Assembly (NCBI GenBank): GCA_949358305.1
Contig: OX442322.1
Location: forward strand, 7,750,001 to 7,814,000
From: Strigamia acuminata
Taxonomy: Eukaryota; Arthropoda; Chilopoda; Geophilomorpha; Linotaeniidae
Length of the DNA: 64,000 bases
Direction: 5' to 3'
Part shown: piece after piece, positions 28,362-40,836 of the stretch
Numbering within the stretch: position 1 is the first letter of the stretch
How the letters are laid out: each line of letters opens with the position of its first letter
Position numbers and translations under genes: made by a program
The notes under the pieces: generated by a model
Database searches by the model: none
Told to the model about the DNA's origin: nothing
What the model saw: only the letters and a program-made list of their open reading frames with translations

Positions 28362-31300
28362 TCGCTCCCACCAAAAAAGAAAGAGGATAGCAGGGGAAAA
28401 TTAAACCTAATAAATTCACATCTCTTTGTTACTAGGACAACCCATCTAACCTCGCTAATTACCACAAGTGACGTTGTGGAGACGCTTAGTATGAACAACC
28501 GTCTCTCTTATCTGTACCCCGCAACCCATCCCCTCTCTCAGGCTCCCATCTCGGACTTATCTCTTCTTTCCAAGAGACCGAGTGTAAGGACCTAAGAGGG
28601 AGGGGAATAGGAAATACAGACACTCTCTATTATTTATGCAAACAAAACTATTTTCGATTCACAGCTTTTAATCGAAGGACGCCAATGAGATTCGGAAATT
28701 CTCTATCTTCTTCCAGAGAAGGAACCTTTTCAAAAAATGATGCTCTCGTGGAGAAGGAGAAACCACCTAACTTCCCTAATCTCGATTGTCTACGCCTTTT
28801 GCTAATCTCAACCGGTAGCTTCCTAACGTCCCGTATCAAGCGAAGTTACATTGCATTAATTTAAATAGATCCCGCTTCTCTTGAGAAAATCTGATCACCT
28901 CTTTTTCAAATTCCAGACTCTAACTCAATTCAATGGACGTCGTGTTCTTGCGACTCATGACTCTCGACACGGCTCAACATTCACTTCACGTGCCGATGTT
29001 CTTTGACTATTTTTTTTTCTTATTCGGAGACAACGACTTCCGGACCACTTAAAATCCCTTTTACAAACCGGAATCGTCTTCTGTTAACTCTCGAATGTCT
29101 TAAAAAATTCTCTTAAATTCTTAAAAGAGGAAGTCAAGATTGCCGAACCCGTAGACTCAGAAACGGCGGACTTCTCTTTTTTGCTAATCCACTTCACTTG
29201 TCTTAGGCAACAACCTTTACTATCAGCTCTGTAAATCTCTAACATTCTCCTATCTTAATTCTGCCTTGGAAAACTCCATCAACTTTGTTTAAAAGAAAAC
29301 CCTGTCAAGACCAATTACACCACATGCGGTTATTTTCCAATGGAGGGGTTAGTTTCCTGTTGTTATCCAGTCAAGGACATTCGATATTTAACTGAATCCA
29401 CCATAACTTGGGCTTATTCTAAGCACCCTGTATTTTATTTCCCGTGTTAAATGTTTGAGGTAAGAGTGAGGGAGGCCATGAAGACTCTTCCATCTGTTAT
29501 TTTTTCCACAATATAAAATCTTAGGATTAGGAAAACAGGAAATTAATCAAAAAGGTTTAGTGACCGTTCCCCTTCGGCGACCGACGGCGTGCACTCCGCC
29601 GGTGGCCGGCAGGACTTTCCCGGACACATCCTGTCGTTTCCAATCCCAATTTTTATTTTATATAATTCCCTCCCGACTCAAAAAAGGAAGGAAGCTCTAT
29701 TGCTATTTGGTTCCCTACTCCTGCTAACTCCGGCTGGAGGTCTCTAAGAGATTCGAGCAACCCATTGGTGTTTGCCATCTTGCATGTCGAAAAATCGAAC
29801 ATTCAAACGAAAAACCATTAGAATCATAAAGAGAGAAGGGGTGTAGAGGGACTTTATATCTGATTGTGTGCATGAAAGCACTGTCCTTGTAACATTAGCT
29901 AAGCTGACATGAACAGGTCCCGATATATCCCGCATTCGTTTTAACTCTAAACAACTACATCAAATAGGAGAGCTTTCCATTTTCGTCTAATCCCGAGGGG
30001 AAAAGCGATTTATTCATCTAAATGGCTTGAAACTCCCATTGTCTAGTTTGACTGTTATGAAGGTTTAAGAGGTCAAGGTTTTCTATTCTATCTACTTCTG
30101 TATGTATTTTCTAACCCTAAAGGACAATGTAAGTCATATGTAAACACCGCAATGTGAAGGACTTGCTTTCTAACTTCCAAACAGAAAGTCCAAAGCCATT
30201 ACTTCACAAATTGAATCGTTTTTCTGAAAAATGTCCGGAACTCTCAAGATTCCCAGTGTTCAAAGGCGATTGCAGTTGACTGCCCCTGAAGCAGAGCTCT
30301 CCAGAAGAAAAAAGGAAAAAGGAAATACTTATAACAGAAAAGCTAATCTATCTCGTCTAGAGGAGAACTCATTGAAAAACTTTCTCGTTCTGTTATTCTT
30401 ATGTTATATGTAAAGGATTTTTTCTATTTAGTCAGGATTTAAGTATGGTCTGGATTGATATTTAGGAAGCGACAGCATGTATTTTGACACGCTCGGCGCC
30501 AAGGAGTAGATCCACTTTTCAGGAGATTTCCCGAAATAAAGTGGCGAACTTTTCTAATACTGAAACTGTCAGAAAAAACCACAACTAAAGGTTAGATAAG
30601 GAGGAAGGCTTTATTTTCTAAGATGCACCCAGCAGCAATGAATGTCTCAACAGATCGGCTCCTGTGGTTTTGACTAATGCCATAAATACTAACACCGACT
30701 GCTATATTTGACCAACACCTGAATTCGAATGTAATAGAAATTATAAATTCTTACGTCCAAACCTAATCTGCCCCCGATTTATTAAACTTGTTCTAACTGT
30801 AATATTCTGGAGAATAAGTATTTCTACTGTGAAGATCTTCTACGCTTTCAAAGAAATCGATCGGGAAACTTCCGAAACTTGAAATCACTAAATTCTCGAG
30901 AGGACATGTCTGTATTTTCTTAAATAAAGAGCTGTGTAAAAGGACTGGAAGAATAAACTAAACCAATTTCTATTTTTCTAAGTGACGAGAGATTTGGATT
31001 CTTTTCTGTTGGTTCTGGGGTCTTTAATTCTCAATAAACTGGGATTCGTTCCTTTTTTCGACTGAACCTTTTTACTGTCACCTTGTTTCTTCGGCTGACT
31101 TTCCACGGCTCCTCCCAACTCAACGACCTCTTCGGACCAACTTGCACCGGACTAATTCTCTAATTGATTGCTCTAAAAAATCCTTTCAGTTTAATTTTTA
31201 TGATCCCTTTTTATTCTATTAGCTGAGAGCTGATGATTGTTGCCTTTTCCTACTCTACAAGGAGGAAGATGGATCTCTATCTTTAGGTTTGTTGGACCAC

Positions 31301-32845
31301 TGTTAACCAACTAAAACCTTTTCTCTAACCTAATACTTGGGCTTGATGGACCACTGTTAACCAACTAAAGCCTTTTCTATTTCTGTCTTCTGTATAGGGG
31401 GGAATTTTCTTCTTTAAAACTTTATTATGCAACCTCGAGACTTTCCCGAGTTTCTCCCCTTTTTATTTCCAGTTTTTGAGGAGTGAATTCAGCGCGAAAG
31501 TCTCACGCGTCAATTACCCTCGCCTTCTTATTCTAGTGAAACTCGACGGACCAACTGTTAACCGACTGGACTTCTACATTGCAAGCTTTCTAAATTAAAC
31601 TGACCGTGCTGTTAACAGCTCAAAAGAGAAAGTTTCTTGCTAATAAAGGAATCTCCAACAACCAATGTAATATTTTCTTCTTGTAGCTTGTTGCTTCAAA
31701 AATAAAGACAAAGAATCACGGAAAATTCCTGACGAACAACTTCTATTTCAAAAATGGCCCTTTGCCAGAAAGGAAATCAATGTAAAGGTTTTACGTTCGT
31801 CTTTCTTTTTTCTGTACAATAAGAATTTATCTCTCTTTGGTTCGATTTATTGCGAATCAGCACCAACGGAACTTATTGCGCTCTTTTTCCGCCTGAGGAA
31901 GTATCAATTTCGATCCAAGTGACCAATTGGGACCTCCCGCTAAGGCGATGCTGCATTTACAGACAATGACGAACTCTCTCGTTCCTTCATTAATCTGAAA
32001 TTATTCTTGCGCGTGGCGAATCATTCTCTTCAACTAGCTTTCGACCCCCTTCAAAGCGCTTGGATACTTTAATAAAAGTAAAACCTCTTGAAGTCGACCA
32101 TAGTTTTCTGTTGCCACGGATGATGAAACCCAAAACTCTCCCTTTCATTCGGCGTCCCGAAAGCTAAACAGAGAATTGAAATTCCACGCATCATCTCTTA
32201 TTTCTTGCCAGCTAATTTTTTCTCAAAATCCAGTGATTTCTCTAACATATAAACTTAGCTCGCAATAAAACTTCTTATGCTAATCACGAGTTGGACCCTT
32301 AACCTGGGGTTTGCTAATTTTCTTTTCTGGTCCTTTAAAAGGCTGTCCAGCTTCTTAATTTTGCATAATCCCAAACGGATTCCAACCGCGTTAAAAACTT
32401 AAGAGACTCGAAATTTTCTTTTCTATTAAAATCCACATCAATTTCAAAATTGTCGATTGGGGGAACCCACGTCTTTATCTATAAAGGGAATTTATCTTTT
32501 TGCCCCTTTCCTAATTAACGTAGATATGTTCATACTTAAAGGCAACTCTCGTAAACGTCGGAAATTAATTTCTAAACTCGTAATTGGAACTCAAACTCAT
32601 CTCAACTCGTTTCACCTTTAATTCATCAACGTGACAAAATGAAAGGACTGACTAGAAACTTCAATCTCGAAAGAAAATCCAGTTCACAAAAAAACCGACT
32701 AATTATGCATAAGCAATTGAAAATCAATCCCCCCAAAAGGACACACTTCGAACTTTGACTGTGATTCGCAAAACTCAACACTTAAAAGTTAAGATCGTAA
32801 CGGAAATACTCCATATCGAACGGCGCTCACGAAATTGTCAGGTCG
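28362..32845 (-). other. TR-D internal region, 3' part, unit 2: no gene seen
   Basis: Copy of 14139-18622, including the pre-LTR pyrimidine tract (28362-28386) and the direct repeat (31294-31378). No coding region is visible. Confidence 0.75.
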
Positions 32846-32850
32846 GAAAC

Positions 32851-33407
32851 TGTTGGTCTAAAATGACACAGAATATATCGATGTGATATAGGATCACATA
32901 TCGACCCGTATTATTTATTATCACGATGTAATTATCCATATTATTTTGTATTTGGAATTACTTAACCTCTTTTTCAATGTTTATATCGATTTTATGCATC
33001 TGTGCATGCAGTACCATGCTATGTCTAGCGTTACCTTATGTTTCCCTGTGTTATTACTTCTTGTAATTCCTTTTTCCGACACAAGGTGTCATCCTTGCAT
33101 GTTTTTCACCATCCAAGATGGCCGCACACATGTCTGTGTGCTTTCTCATATTTCTCTCCTTCCAAATGGACACAAAATGTAAGATTATGCTTTGTTTTAT
33201 TAAATGTTTATCTTTTTAAGTTGTTTCACTTAAGTTTATAGCACATTTCAGTGCTTTTGAGCGCAGATAAGCGGCATTAGGCCGCGCGCACCGTCTCGGC
33301 AACTCATACGTCGCCATTACGTCCGTGTCGGAGACACGGCGCCCGATTCATGCTTCCACGCTTCGGTTTACACCGAATTTTGCGCTGCTCTCCTCTGCTA
33401 CCCTTCA
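32851..33407 (+). repeat. Copia-1b 5' LTR (557 bp)
   Basis: Copy of 18628-19184 at +14,223, including the YY1-type site (33113-33125) and the tRNA-iMet-like terminus. Confidence 0.95.
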
Positions 33408-33725
33408 ATTGGTAGCGGAGGGTGGTTGGCTACTGTGTATAATTTTTTTCCTTTATCGCCGAAAATTTTCGCGAATTTCGCGAATTTTCGCGGCGATTTG
33501 TGTTTTTTCAGTTTACGACGATCCCCGGGCCTATTTTCGCGTTTCCAGACATCGGCGACGTATCACCGACGTCCAGACACGCCGAGTATCGTTCACCACA
33601 CGATTCTACGTTAATTTTCGTCCGAAATCTCGCGGTCTCGCGGATTTTGCGACGAATTTTCAATTTATTTTCAGTTTTCAACGGATTTTCGTCCCGACGA
33701 CGATTTTTTCGACGATTTCTCAACG

Positions 33726-34160
33726 GAAACGAGACGTTTCTCGCTATATACACCCCGGCGTGTATATAGTATCGACGAATTCACGACGATTTATTTATTT
33801 TCGACGATTTTTGCGTATTTTCGTGAAGAGCCTCATTTAATGAGAAGAATTTGGATTTTCGAATCCAAATTAGCGCTTTTAACGGGTTTTTCGAGAAAAC
33901 CCGCTCGTGCCTTTATCACGAGCTCGCGTGACGTTACGCGAGAGATTCATCACATTTTCGCCTTCCCTGTCGTGAAACTTTGTTATTATAAGATAGATAT
34001 TAAGGTTTTTGGTTGGGTCATTATTAGAATCGCAATAGCCCTTCGGACAAGTCTGTCCACCGCTATTGTTGTATTCTAGAGTGAGGCTGAGCCCTGCGCC
34101 ACCTAGTATTCCCGCGATCCCAGGCGATCTCAAAGGACACTAGGGGGACACTCACTCTAG
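33726..34160 (+). ncRNA. Hairpin chain in the Copia-1b leader
   Basis: Duplicate of the hairpins at 19503-19937, each stem at +14,223. Because the copies are near-identical they give no independent covariation evidence. Confidence 0.68.
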
Positions 34161-34338
34161 GTTATCAGCTGATTGTAGCATCGGCTCCCAATTTGTGGTT
34201 TTCCGCCTCGAAAGTGCGTCGTTTTGTGATCGTGATTGTGCCATTGGATTGTGAAGTGCCTTCTGTTACGCCTATATCACTCTCTACGTCTTTGTATTTT
34301 TTCGCGGTGAGCAAAATCTGCGAATTTTTCACGTCGAG

Positions 34339-37300
34339 ATGTCCAAATACGTGGAGCCAACCGTTGGAAAGTGTCCGATGTTAGGAATCAACAACTATGA
34401 ATCATGGCGTCGTGCCATGTGCATGCTCCTAAAGTCAGAAGGCCTCTGGAGACACGTCACCGAGGAAAAAGAGGCCGAATATCTATTGACACTGACCCCG
34501 AAAGAGACTGAGAAATACAAATTAAAAAAGGACAAGGCGTTGGGACATATCTATTGCCACGTGAGCGAGGCGAAACGCTCCACACTGGACAGCGCCAATA
34601 CCCCGAAAGAAGCTTGGGACATTTTGTCAAAAATCTTTGCTCCCAGCTCTCTGGCTCGCCAAGCAGCCATGAGATGGCAATTTTTGGGCCTACATCTTCA
34701 ACCGAACGAAGACATGGTCGATTTCGTCAGTCGTGTCGATCTCCACGTACGCCAACTCAGGGATATGAAGGAAGAAGTGTCGGACAAGCATCATGCTTAC
34801 CAGTACTTACATCGTCTACCTTCAGAATATGCACAGGCCACGTTTGCTATCTATAACTGGCCTGAAGCTAACTTTACGCCGACTAAAGTGTCCGAACAAT
34901 TGGTTTCTGAATATCTTCGCCTCAAATCAGTGGGTTTACACAATGTTTCATCATCGGCTCACGCGTCTGCCCAGAACCCACAACAATCTCGACAAGGGTC
35001 ACGTCCACGTCGTCCATTGTCGCAAGTCAGATGTTTCAACTGTCAAGAGATGGGACACTATGCTAACAAGTGCCCATACCCGAAGCGTGACGACCGGAAT
35101 CAACAACCCACGGCGACATTCCAACGTTCTCGCAGCAAAAGCAAGAAGCGTGGCAAGAACTCGACTCCCAAACCCGAGGACAATCGCCCGAGAGGAAGCT
35201 CTCATCCGGTTCGCAACGCGGTGTTTTTCGTCAATGCCCCACAGATTGTTGAACATCCTGTTGCCCACCTGATGCAATCCAACGAATGGATAGTCGATTG
35301 TGGTGCCACAGACCATGTTTCTCACATACGATCGTGGTTTTCCGATTTTGTGAATATTGTCCCTTTTGACATTGAACTGGGCCAAGGAAAATCACAAGTG
35401 ACTGGTCGAGGAAGTGTTCAACTACAAACACGTGTGGACAATTCTCACTGCAATGTGACACTGACGAACGTTCTTTATGCGCCCAATTTTGAGGCGAATT
35501 TAATCTCAGTGTCCAAAATTGATAAGACCCGTCACCATATTCATATTTTCAATGGAGAAGTCCATATATATGAAACGGACATCACGAGTGCCGTTCTGAA
35601 AGCAAAGGAGAAAGGAGGACTTTACTACGTGGATGGGTTGTGTACAAATCCAACTGTTGCCACTACGACTTCACCAATGATTCCGCAATCACAGACATTC
35701 GTCACAACGGAAGTTGACTTCGTGAATATTCCGAAGCCGAAAAGGCAGAAGTCATCGCAACAGAACATTTCGGATTTTAGGATTCAGATGCCGCCATTAC
35801 CTGCGACAGAGGCCCCGACGTCAATTTCGGCCGCCATCAATCCTACACCCACAACACAATCTTCACCTGTCCACCTAAACCCTCCAATCCATTCCTATGC
35901 TAATGCTCTCCAGCATATCCCCAGCAGTCCTCCACCCGTCACATCTCCTTCTCCCATCCAATCCGCTGGTAATCCTTCTCAATCACAAAAGAAGGTTATT
36001 GCTAATCCTATCCAATTACCGAAGAAAGCCCTTGCCAACCCTGCTTCCGCCAAAGACGCAACCGGCTTGTGGCATAGTCGCCTTGGGCATTTACACACCA
36101 ATGCGTTGAAGTTGTTAGCCAATAATGACAATGTATATGGACTCGAACCAGCGGAAGTGTCGCAAGAATTGGCGTGCAACGACTGCCGCCTTGCGAAATC
36201 CGTCAGAGCTTCTCACAAGCCGGATCTACATCCTTCAACATCTCAGCCCCTTGATCTTTTGCATATGGACGTGTGGGGGCCGTATCCGGTAGCCTCGTTT
36301 GGGGGCGCTCGCTTCGTTTTCACCGTCATCGATGACGCGACGAGGTACACTTGGATCACCCCTTTGGCACAAAAATCCCAAGTTTTCTCGTGCTTCAAGG
36401 AGATCGTCGCCAGGGTCGAGCGCGTTGCGGACACGCGCATCAAAGCTATTCGATCTGACAGAGGCGGCGAATTCATGTCCAATGAATTCCAACAATACTT
36501 GAAGGAAAAGGGGATCCAGGGACAGCGTACAAATCCGTCAAGTCCCCAAATGAACGGCACGGCCGAAAGAATTAACCGGACAATGGTTGACCACATTAGA
36601 GCTGTTATACAAGAGACACAACTTCCAGAAGGTTTATGGGCTGAACTCGCGGTTAATTTCGCCTACATTAAAAATAGAAGTCCACATTCCCGTTTGAACA
36701 ACCAAGTGCCATACATACTTTGGCGTCAGCGTGCTCTTTCTTTGCGCCACCTGAGGAAAATTGGATCCAAGTGCTGGGTGCACTTTACTGCACCGGGACG
36801 CAAAAAGCTTGATCCTCGTGCTTGGGAGGGTTTCCTCGTAGGCTACGCCACAGGCACACGTGGTTACCGCATATGGAATCCTATGGACAATAGCGTAACG
36901 GAATCAACTCACGTACGCATTGATGAACATCAATCTTATAAAAGGACATTGAGAAGTCAAAATGGTCATCGCAATCAAATTTTCGAGGAACCCGATGTTA
37001 GCCAACAACAACATGTGTCATTCGACGATAACGTCCACTATTTGGATTGGCCAAAAGCCGACACTGACGGGGATTCCTCGAATACATCCGACGACGATGA
37101 CGATGATGATGATGGAAACGGATCAGTTTCGCAATCCATATCCATCCCACTGGTGCATATTTCCCCGCTTAACACACCTGAACGTCAGTTGTTAGATGCA
37201 TGCGCACTGGCATTACCGGGTTCTGCGAGTTTGGGACGATCAGCATCATATCCAATCCTTTATCAAGAGGAAGGACCGGATACGGATGAAGATGTTGGGC

Positions 37301-39351
37301 AGATTGTTGATGAGGCAATTCAACCGGACGCGGCAGAGTTGCAACAGATTCAGTCTCAACACGTCTCACCGGAAACGTCTCAAACTAGTTCTCCTGGTCT
37401 TTCACCGCCTGGCTCGCCAACTCGTTTCGTCACAACGCGCAGAAGAGACGGCCGCAATGTTTTGCAACATATGATGCCAATATTCGATCAAGGAGCTTTA
37501 TCACCATTGCCTCCTGGCCCTACTCATGTTGCAGCACCGTCAGCCGGGAAAACATCTTTCTACTGGCGCTATGTTGGCGGAGATACAGTCTTTAGACGAT
37601 GGGTTCGAGAGGAACATCTCCGAAAAGATCAACGCCCCGGATGTATAGACACCGATGTCTATTATTTCCCGGAACCTAACCTCCGATTACGTTCGAGACG
37701 GGACGTTGAAGAATTCTGCACGATGAATAATCTCCCCTACGATCCAGAACTTTTCTTTTTCGGCAATATGGAGCACACACTGCCCACGATTCCCGGTCCT
37801 CGACATGCCGCTCATCTTTGCCGTACGGAACCATCATCGTACGCGGAAATTCCGAAATTTCAAGATGCTCCGAAATGGCGTGAAGCCATTGGCGAAGAAT
37901 TGGGAATATTCAAAGAAAGGCAGATCTACGTCGAAGTTCCGAGGCCACCCGAGACTACAGTATTAGGCTGTAAATGGATCTTCAAACTGAAGACGGATCT
38001 AAGCGGCGAGATAACGCGCTATCGTGCTCGGCTCGTCGCACAAGGTTTTCGCCAAACCATCGGGGTGGATTACGACGAGGTTTTTAGTCCGGTCGTGAAC
38101 TTCGTCTTGATCCGGCTATTCTTCTGTCTTCTGGTCGTCCTCAGAGGATGGAAGGATGCTCACCTCGACGTCAAAAGTGCATACCTGTATGGGGACCTGA
38201 AGCACAAGGTATATATGCGTATCCCCGCAGGTGCAACTTGTTCGAACCCCGCAAACGTCTGGCTGCTTGTTAAATCCCTCTACGGACTTCACCAATCAGG
38301 GAGGGAGTGGTACGAAAAGTTGGATGGGACGCTTCGAGCTCTCGGTTTTCGGAAGATGCCCGCGTGCAATTGTGTGTACATTTACGGCAATTGTGCCGTT
38401 ATGTTGGTGTACGTCGATGACATCGTACTGTTCTACGCTTCCGACACCGTGTTAACCCGAATCATTCAGCTTATTTCGTCCAAATTCGACATAGTTAATC
38501 TTGGTCCCATCACGAGACTATTGGGCGTCGAGTTCATTCGAGACGCTGGTCGAACCTTCATCACGCAACGCGCCTACATTGCAAAGCTCGTCAAGAAGTT
38601 CGAGGTCTCTATCAATCGCCTCGTGAAGGTCCCCGTCACACCCGGGACAACGCTCGTGAAGGGATCAACCGAAAATCTACCGGACTTTCCTTACCGATCT
38701 CTCATCGGTTCACTCTTGTTCCTCGCGTCGAGAACACGTCCCGACATCTTATTTTCGGTTATTTCGCTAAGCCAATTTAACACCTGTTACGACAAGACGC
38801 ATATCCGAGCCCTCCTCCAAGTTCTTCAATATGTGGCCAACACTATCGACTATCGTATCGAGCTTTCGGGTTGTAATTCTAGCCAACTGTGGGCTTTCAC
38901 GGATGCGTCATGGGCGAGCGAAGCAGCCACGTCTCTAAGTTTCGGCGGCTATATCAACTTTATCGGAAATGTGCCAATTGGCTGGTGGTGCCGAAAACAG
39001 TCAACGGTTGCATGTTCCACCATGGAAGCAGAATTTATCGCCCTGGTGGAATGTGTAAAGGAATCCTTCTGGCTCGACAACATTTACACCGAATTTCCGA
39101 TTCTCGACAGGCAATCCCGACCGATCATCTATTCCGACGCTCTCGCGGCTATCCAGTTTACTTCGAATGACGTGGAGAATTCAAAGACCAAGCATATCCG
39201 CGTCAAGTATCATTGGCTACGAGAGTGGTATACGGCGGGATGTTTCGATCTTCACAAAGTATCCGGTGAACAGAACGTTGCGGACATATTTACCAAATGG
39301 CTTAGTTCCGAACGTTTGAAGTCGTTAATCTCCAAGATCTTCCGACTCTGA
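34339..39351 (+). CDS. Copia-1b Gag-Pol polyprotein, intact
   Basis: 1670 codons with the same domain layout as Copia-1a: CCHC knuckle 232-245, DCGAT protease 320-324, integrase, reverse transcriptase YVDD 1358-1361, RNase H. The one residue difference I noticed is Arg where Copia-1a has Cys, in the Gag-protease linker, from a single base near 35212. Both copies keep the unusual Cys in the protease box, so it was in the ancestor of the duplication. No frame damage is seen, so two potentially functional polyproteins lie 14 kb apart. Confidence 0.96.
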   Translation: MSKYVEPTVGKCPMLGINNYESWRRAMCMLLKSEGLWRHVTEEKEAEYLLTLTPKETEKYKLKKDKALGHIYCHVSEAKRSTLDSANTPKEAWDILSKIFAPSSLARQAAMRWQFLGLHLQPNEDMVDFVSRVDLHVRQLRDMKEEVSDKHHAYQYLHRLPSEYAQATFAIYNWPEANFTPTKVSEQLVSEYLRLKSVGLHNVSSSAHASAQNPQQSRQGSRPRRPLSQVRCFNCQEMGHYANKCPYPKRDDRNQQPTATFQRSRSKSKKRGKNSTPKPEDNRPRGSSHPVRNAVFFVNAPQIVEHPVAHLMQSNEWIVDCGATDHVSHIRSWFSDFVNIVPFDIELGQGKSQVTGRGSVQLQTRVDNSHCNVTLTNVLYAPNFEANLISVSKIDKTRHHIHIFNGEVHIYETDITSAVLKAKEKGGLYYVDGLCTNPTVATTTSPMIPQSQTFVTTEVDFVNIPKPKRQKSSQQNISDFRIQMPPLPATEAPTSISAAINPTPTTQSSPVHLNPPIHSYANALQHIPSSPPPVTSPSPIQSAGNPSQSQKKVIANPIQLPKKALANPASAKDATGLWHSRLGHLHTNALKLLANNDNVYGLEPAEVSQELACNDCRLAKSVRASHKPDLHPSTSQPLDLLHMDVWGPYPVASFGGARFVFTVIDDATRYTWITPLAQKSQVFSCFKEIVARVERVADTRIKAIRSDRGGEFMSNEFQQYLKEKGIQGQRTNPSSPQMNGTAERINRTMVDHIRAVIQETQLPEGLWAELAVNFAYIKNRSPHSRLNNQVPYILWRQRALSLRHLRKIGSKCWVHFTAPGRKKLDPRAWEGFLVGYATGTRGYRIWNPMDNSVTESTHVRIDEHQSYKRTLRSQNGHRNQIFEEPDVSQQQHVSFDDNVHYLDWPKADTDGDSSNTSDDDDDDDDGNGSVSQSISIPLVHISPLNTPERQLLDACALALPGSASLGRSASYPILYQEEGPDTDEDVGQIVDEAIQPDAAELQQIQSQHVSPETSQTSSPGLSPPGSPTRFVTTRRRDGRNVLQHMMPIFDQGALSPLPPGPTHVAAPSAGKTSFYWRYVGGDTVFRRWVREEHLRKDQRPGCIDTDVYYFPEPNLRLRSRRDVEEFCTMNNLPYDPELFFFGNMEHTLPTIPGPRHAAHLCRTEPSSYAEIPKFQDAPKWREAIGEELGIFKERQIYVEVPRPPETTVLGCKWIFKLKTDLSGEITRYRARLVAQGFRQTIGVDYDEVFSPVVNFVLIRLFFCLLVVLRGWKDAHLDVKSAYLYGDLKHKVYMRIPAGATCSNPANVWLLVKSLYGLHQSGREWYEKLDGTLRALGFRKMPACNCVYIYGNCAVMLVYVDDIVLFYASDTVLTRIIQLISSKFDIVNLGPITRLLGVEFIRDAGRTFITQRAYIAKLVKKFEVSINRLVKVPVTPGTTLVKGSTENLPDFPYRSLIGSLLFLASRTRPDILFSVISLSQFNTCYDKTHIRALLQVLQYVANTIDYRIELSGCNSSQLWAFTDASWASEAATSLSFGGYINFIGNVPIGWWCRKQSTVACSTMEAEFIALVECVKESFWLDNIYTEFPILDRQSRPIIYSDALAAIQFTSNDVENSKTKHIRVKYHWLREWYTAGCFDLHKVSGEQNVADIFTKWLSSERLKSLISKIFRL

Positions 39352-39570
39352 TTTCACCGTGACTTTCTCGTGACATTCTTTAGTTATTACCCGACATCGA
39401 GGATCATCGAGTTCCAGTGGGAATATTCGGGCTTTCGTAGTGTTCTTCAATAACAGTACCCGGCTCGATGATTCGACTTTATTATTTTCTCTTTTTCAAT
39501 CAATTATACACTGTAACTCCAGTATCCGTTCATTATTTCCCCTGATCCTATTTCCATCGAAAGGGGGAAT

Positions 39571-40127
39571 TGTTGGTCTAAAATGACACAGAATATATCG
39601 ATGTGATATAGGATCACATATCGACCCGTATTATTTATTATCACGATGTAATTATCCATATTATTTTGTATTTGGAATTACTTAACCTCTTTTTCAATGT
39701 TTATATCGATTTTATGCATCTGTGCATGCAGTACCATGCTATGTCTAGCGTTACCTTATGTTTCCCTGTGTTATTACTTCTTGTAATTCCTTTTTCCGAC
39801 ACAAGGTGTCATCCTTGCATGTTTTTCACCATCCAAGATGGCCGCACACATGTCTGTGTGCTTTCTCATATTTCTCTCCTTCCAAATGGACACAAAATGT
39901 AAGATTATGCTTTGTTTTATTAAATGTTTATCTTTTTAAGTTGTTTCACTTAAGTTTATAGCACATTTCAGTGCTTTTGAGCGCAGATAAGCGCTATTAG
40001 GCCGCGCGCACCGTCTCGGCAACTCATACGTCGCCATTACGTCCGTGTCGGAGACACGGCGCCCGATTCATGCTTCCACGCTTCGGTTTACACCGAATTT
40101 TGCGCTGCTCTCCTCTGCTACCCTTCA
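39571..40127 (+). repeat. Copia-1b 3' LTR (557 bp)
   Basis: Preceded by GAAAGGGGGAAT (39559-39570). It carries the same pair of differences from its 5' LTR as Copia-1a. Confidence 0.95.
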
Positions 40128-40836
40128 GAAACAACTCGAAAATATGCCAGTCTGAAAATTATACACACTAAAGTAAACTTTACAAGGCGATTTTTCAATG
40201 ACTCGCTTCATTAGGCAAGAGTGTCTTACGACCCTCGTTGAGCCCTGAAACAGAGCACGCCCCACAAATTAAGACTACCAATATACTGCACACCAAATCG
40301 AATCCGACATAACAACCTCGCAATGCACATACACTAGCCGAACGAGACAAAACCCCCAAAAACAATCCTAAAACAACTCTAAGCTAACTTAAAACAAATA
40401 AACAATTCGAAAAAAAAGAAAACACAAGACTCTTCTCTTCTAGTGTCATTGCGTTGTGTATAACTTCTAGGCTCGCCCGAGATTCAGGGTTCCGATCGTT
40501 CCTCCTTCTTTGTACGCCGACTGCTTAATTTCCGCAACCTTCTTCATTCCGGCCCCGCGACGCCATTGTCCCTTCCGACAGCTCAACCGACGCTTTCGGA
40601 CCAACCGACCTCCCGCGACGTATTTTTCCCAAATCTCTTTCGACTTGATTACCGCCCGACGAGAGACCGCTTGCCGCTTCGCCCTCAACCCATCAGTGCG
40701 GGCACTTCTCTGTTGACGCCGGCCGCTTGCTTTTGCGACCCTGGGACTTCTATTCTCATCTGGTTGCTGGCTCTCTCCTCGTCTACCCGCAATAACCCAG
40801 GTTCGAATCCTGGTCACGGCACCACAAAAAGGGCTA
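40128..40836 (-). other. TR-D internal region, 5' part, unit 2
   Basis: Copy of 25905-26613 with the tRNA-His primer site on the minus strand at 40787-40824 and the basic ORF (40467-41099, extending into LTR 3). Nothing else is seen. Confidence 0.75.
40787..40824 (-). promoter_or_regulatory. TR-D primer binding site for tRNA-His, unit 2
   Basis: Same 38-nt tract as 26564-26601, 12 nt from LTR 3. It is the primer site of the array's true 5' end on the minus strand. Confidence 0.87.

Larger units (their letters stand above)
32851..40127 (+). mobile_element. Copia-1b, complete Ty1/copia element (duplicate of Copia-1a)
   Basis: LTRs 32851-33407 and 39571-40127, primer site 33410-33427, hairpin leader 33726-34160, polypurine tract 39559-39570, flanking GAAAC at 32846-32850 and 40128-40132. 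The shared insertion site shows it arose by duplication of the TR-D unit and not by a second transposition. Confidence 0.96.
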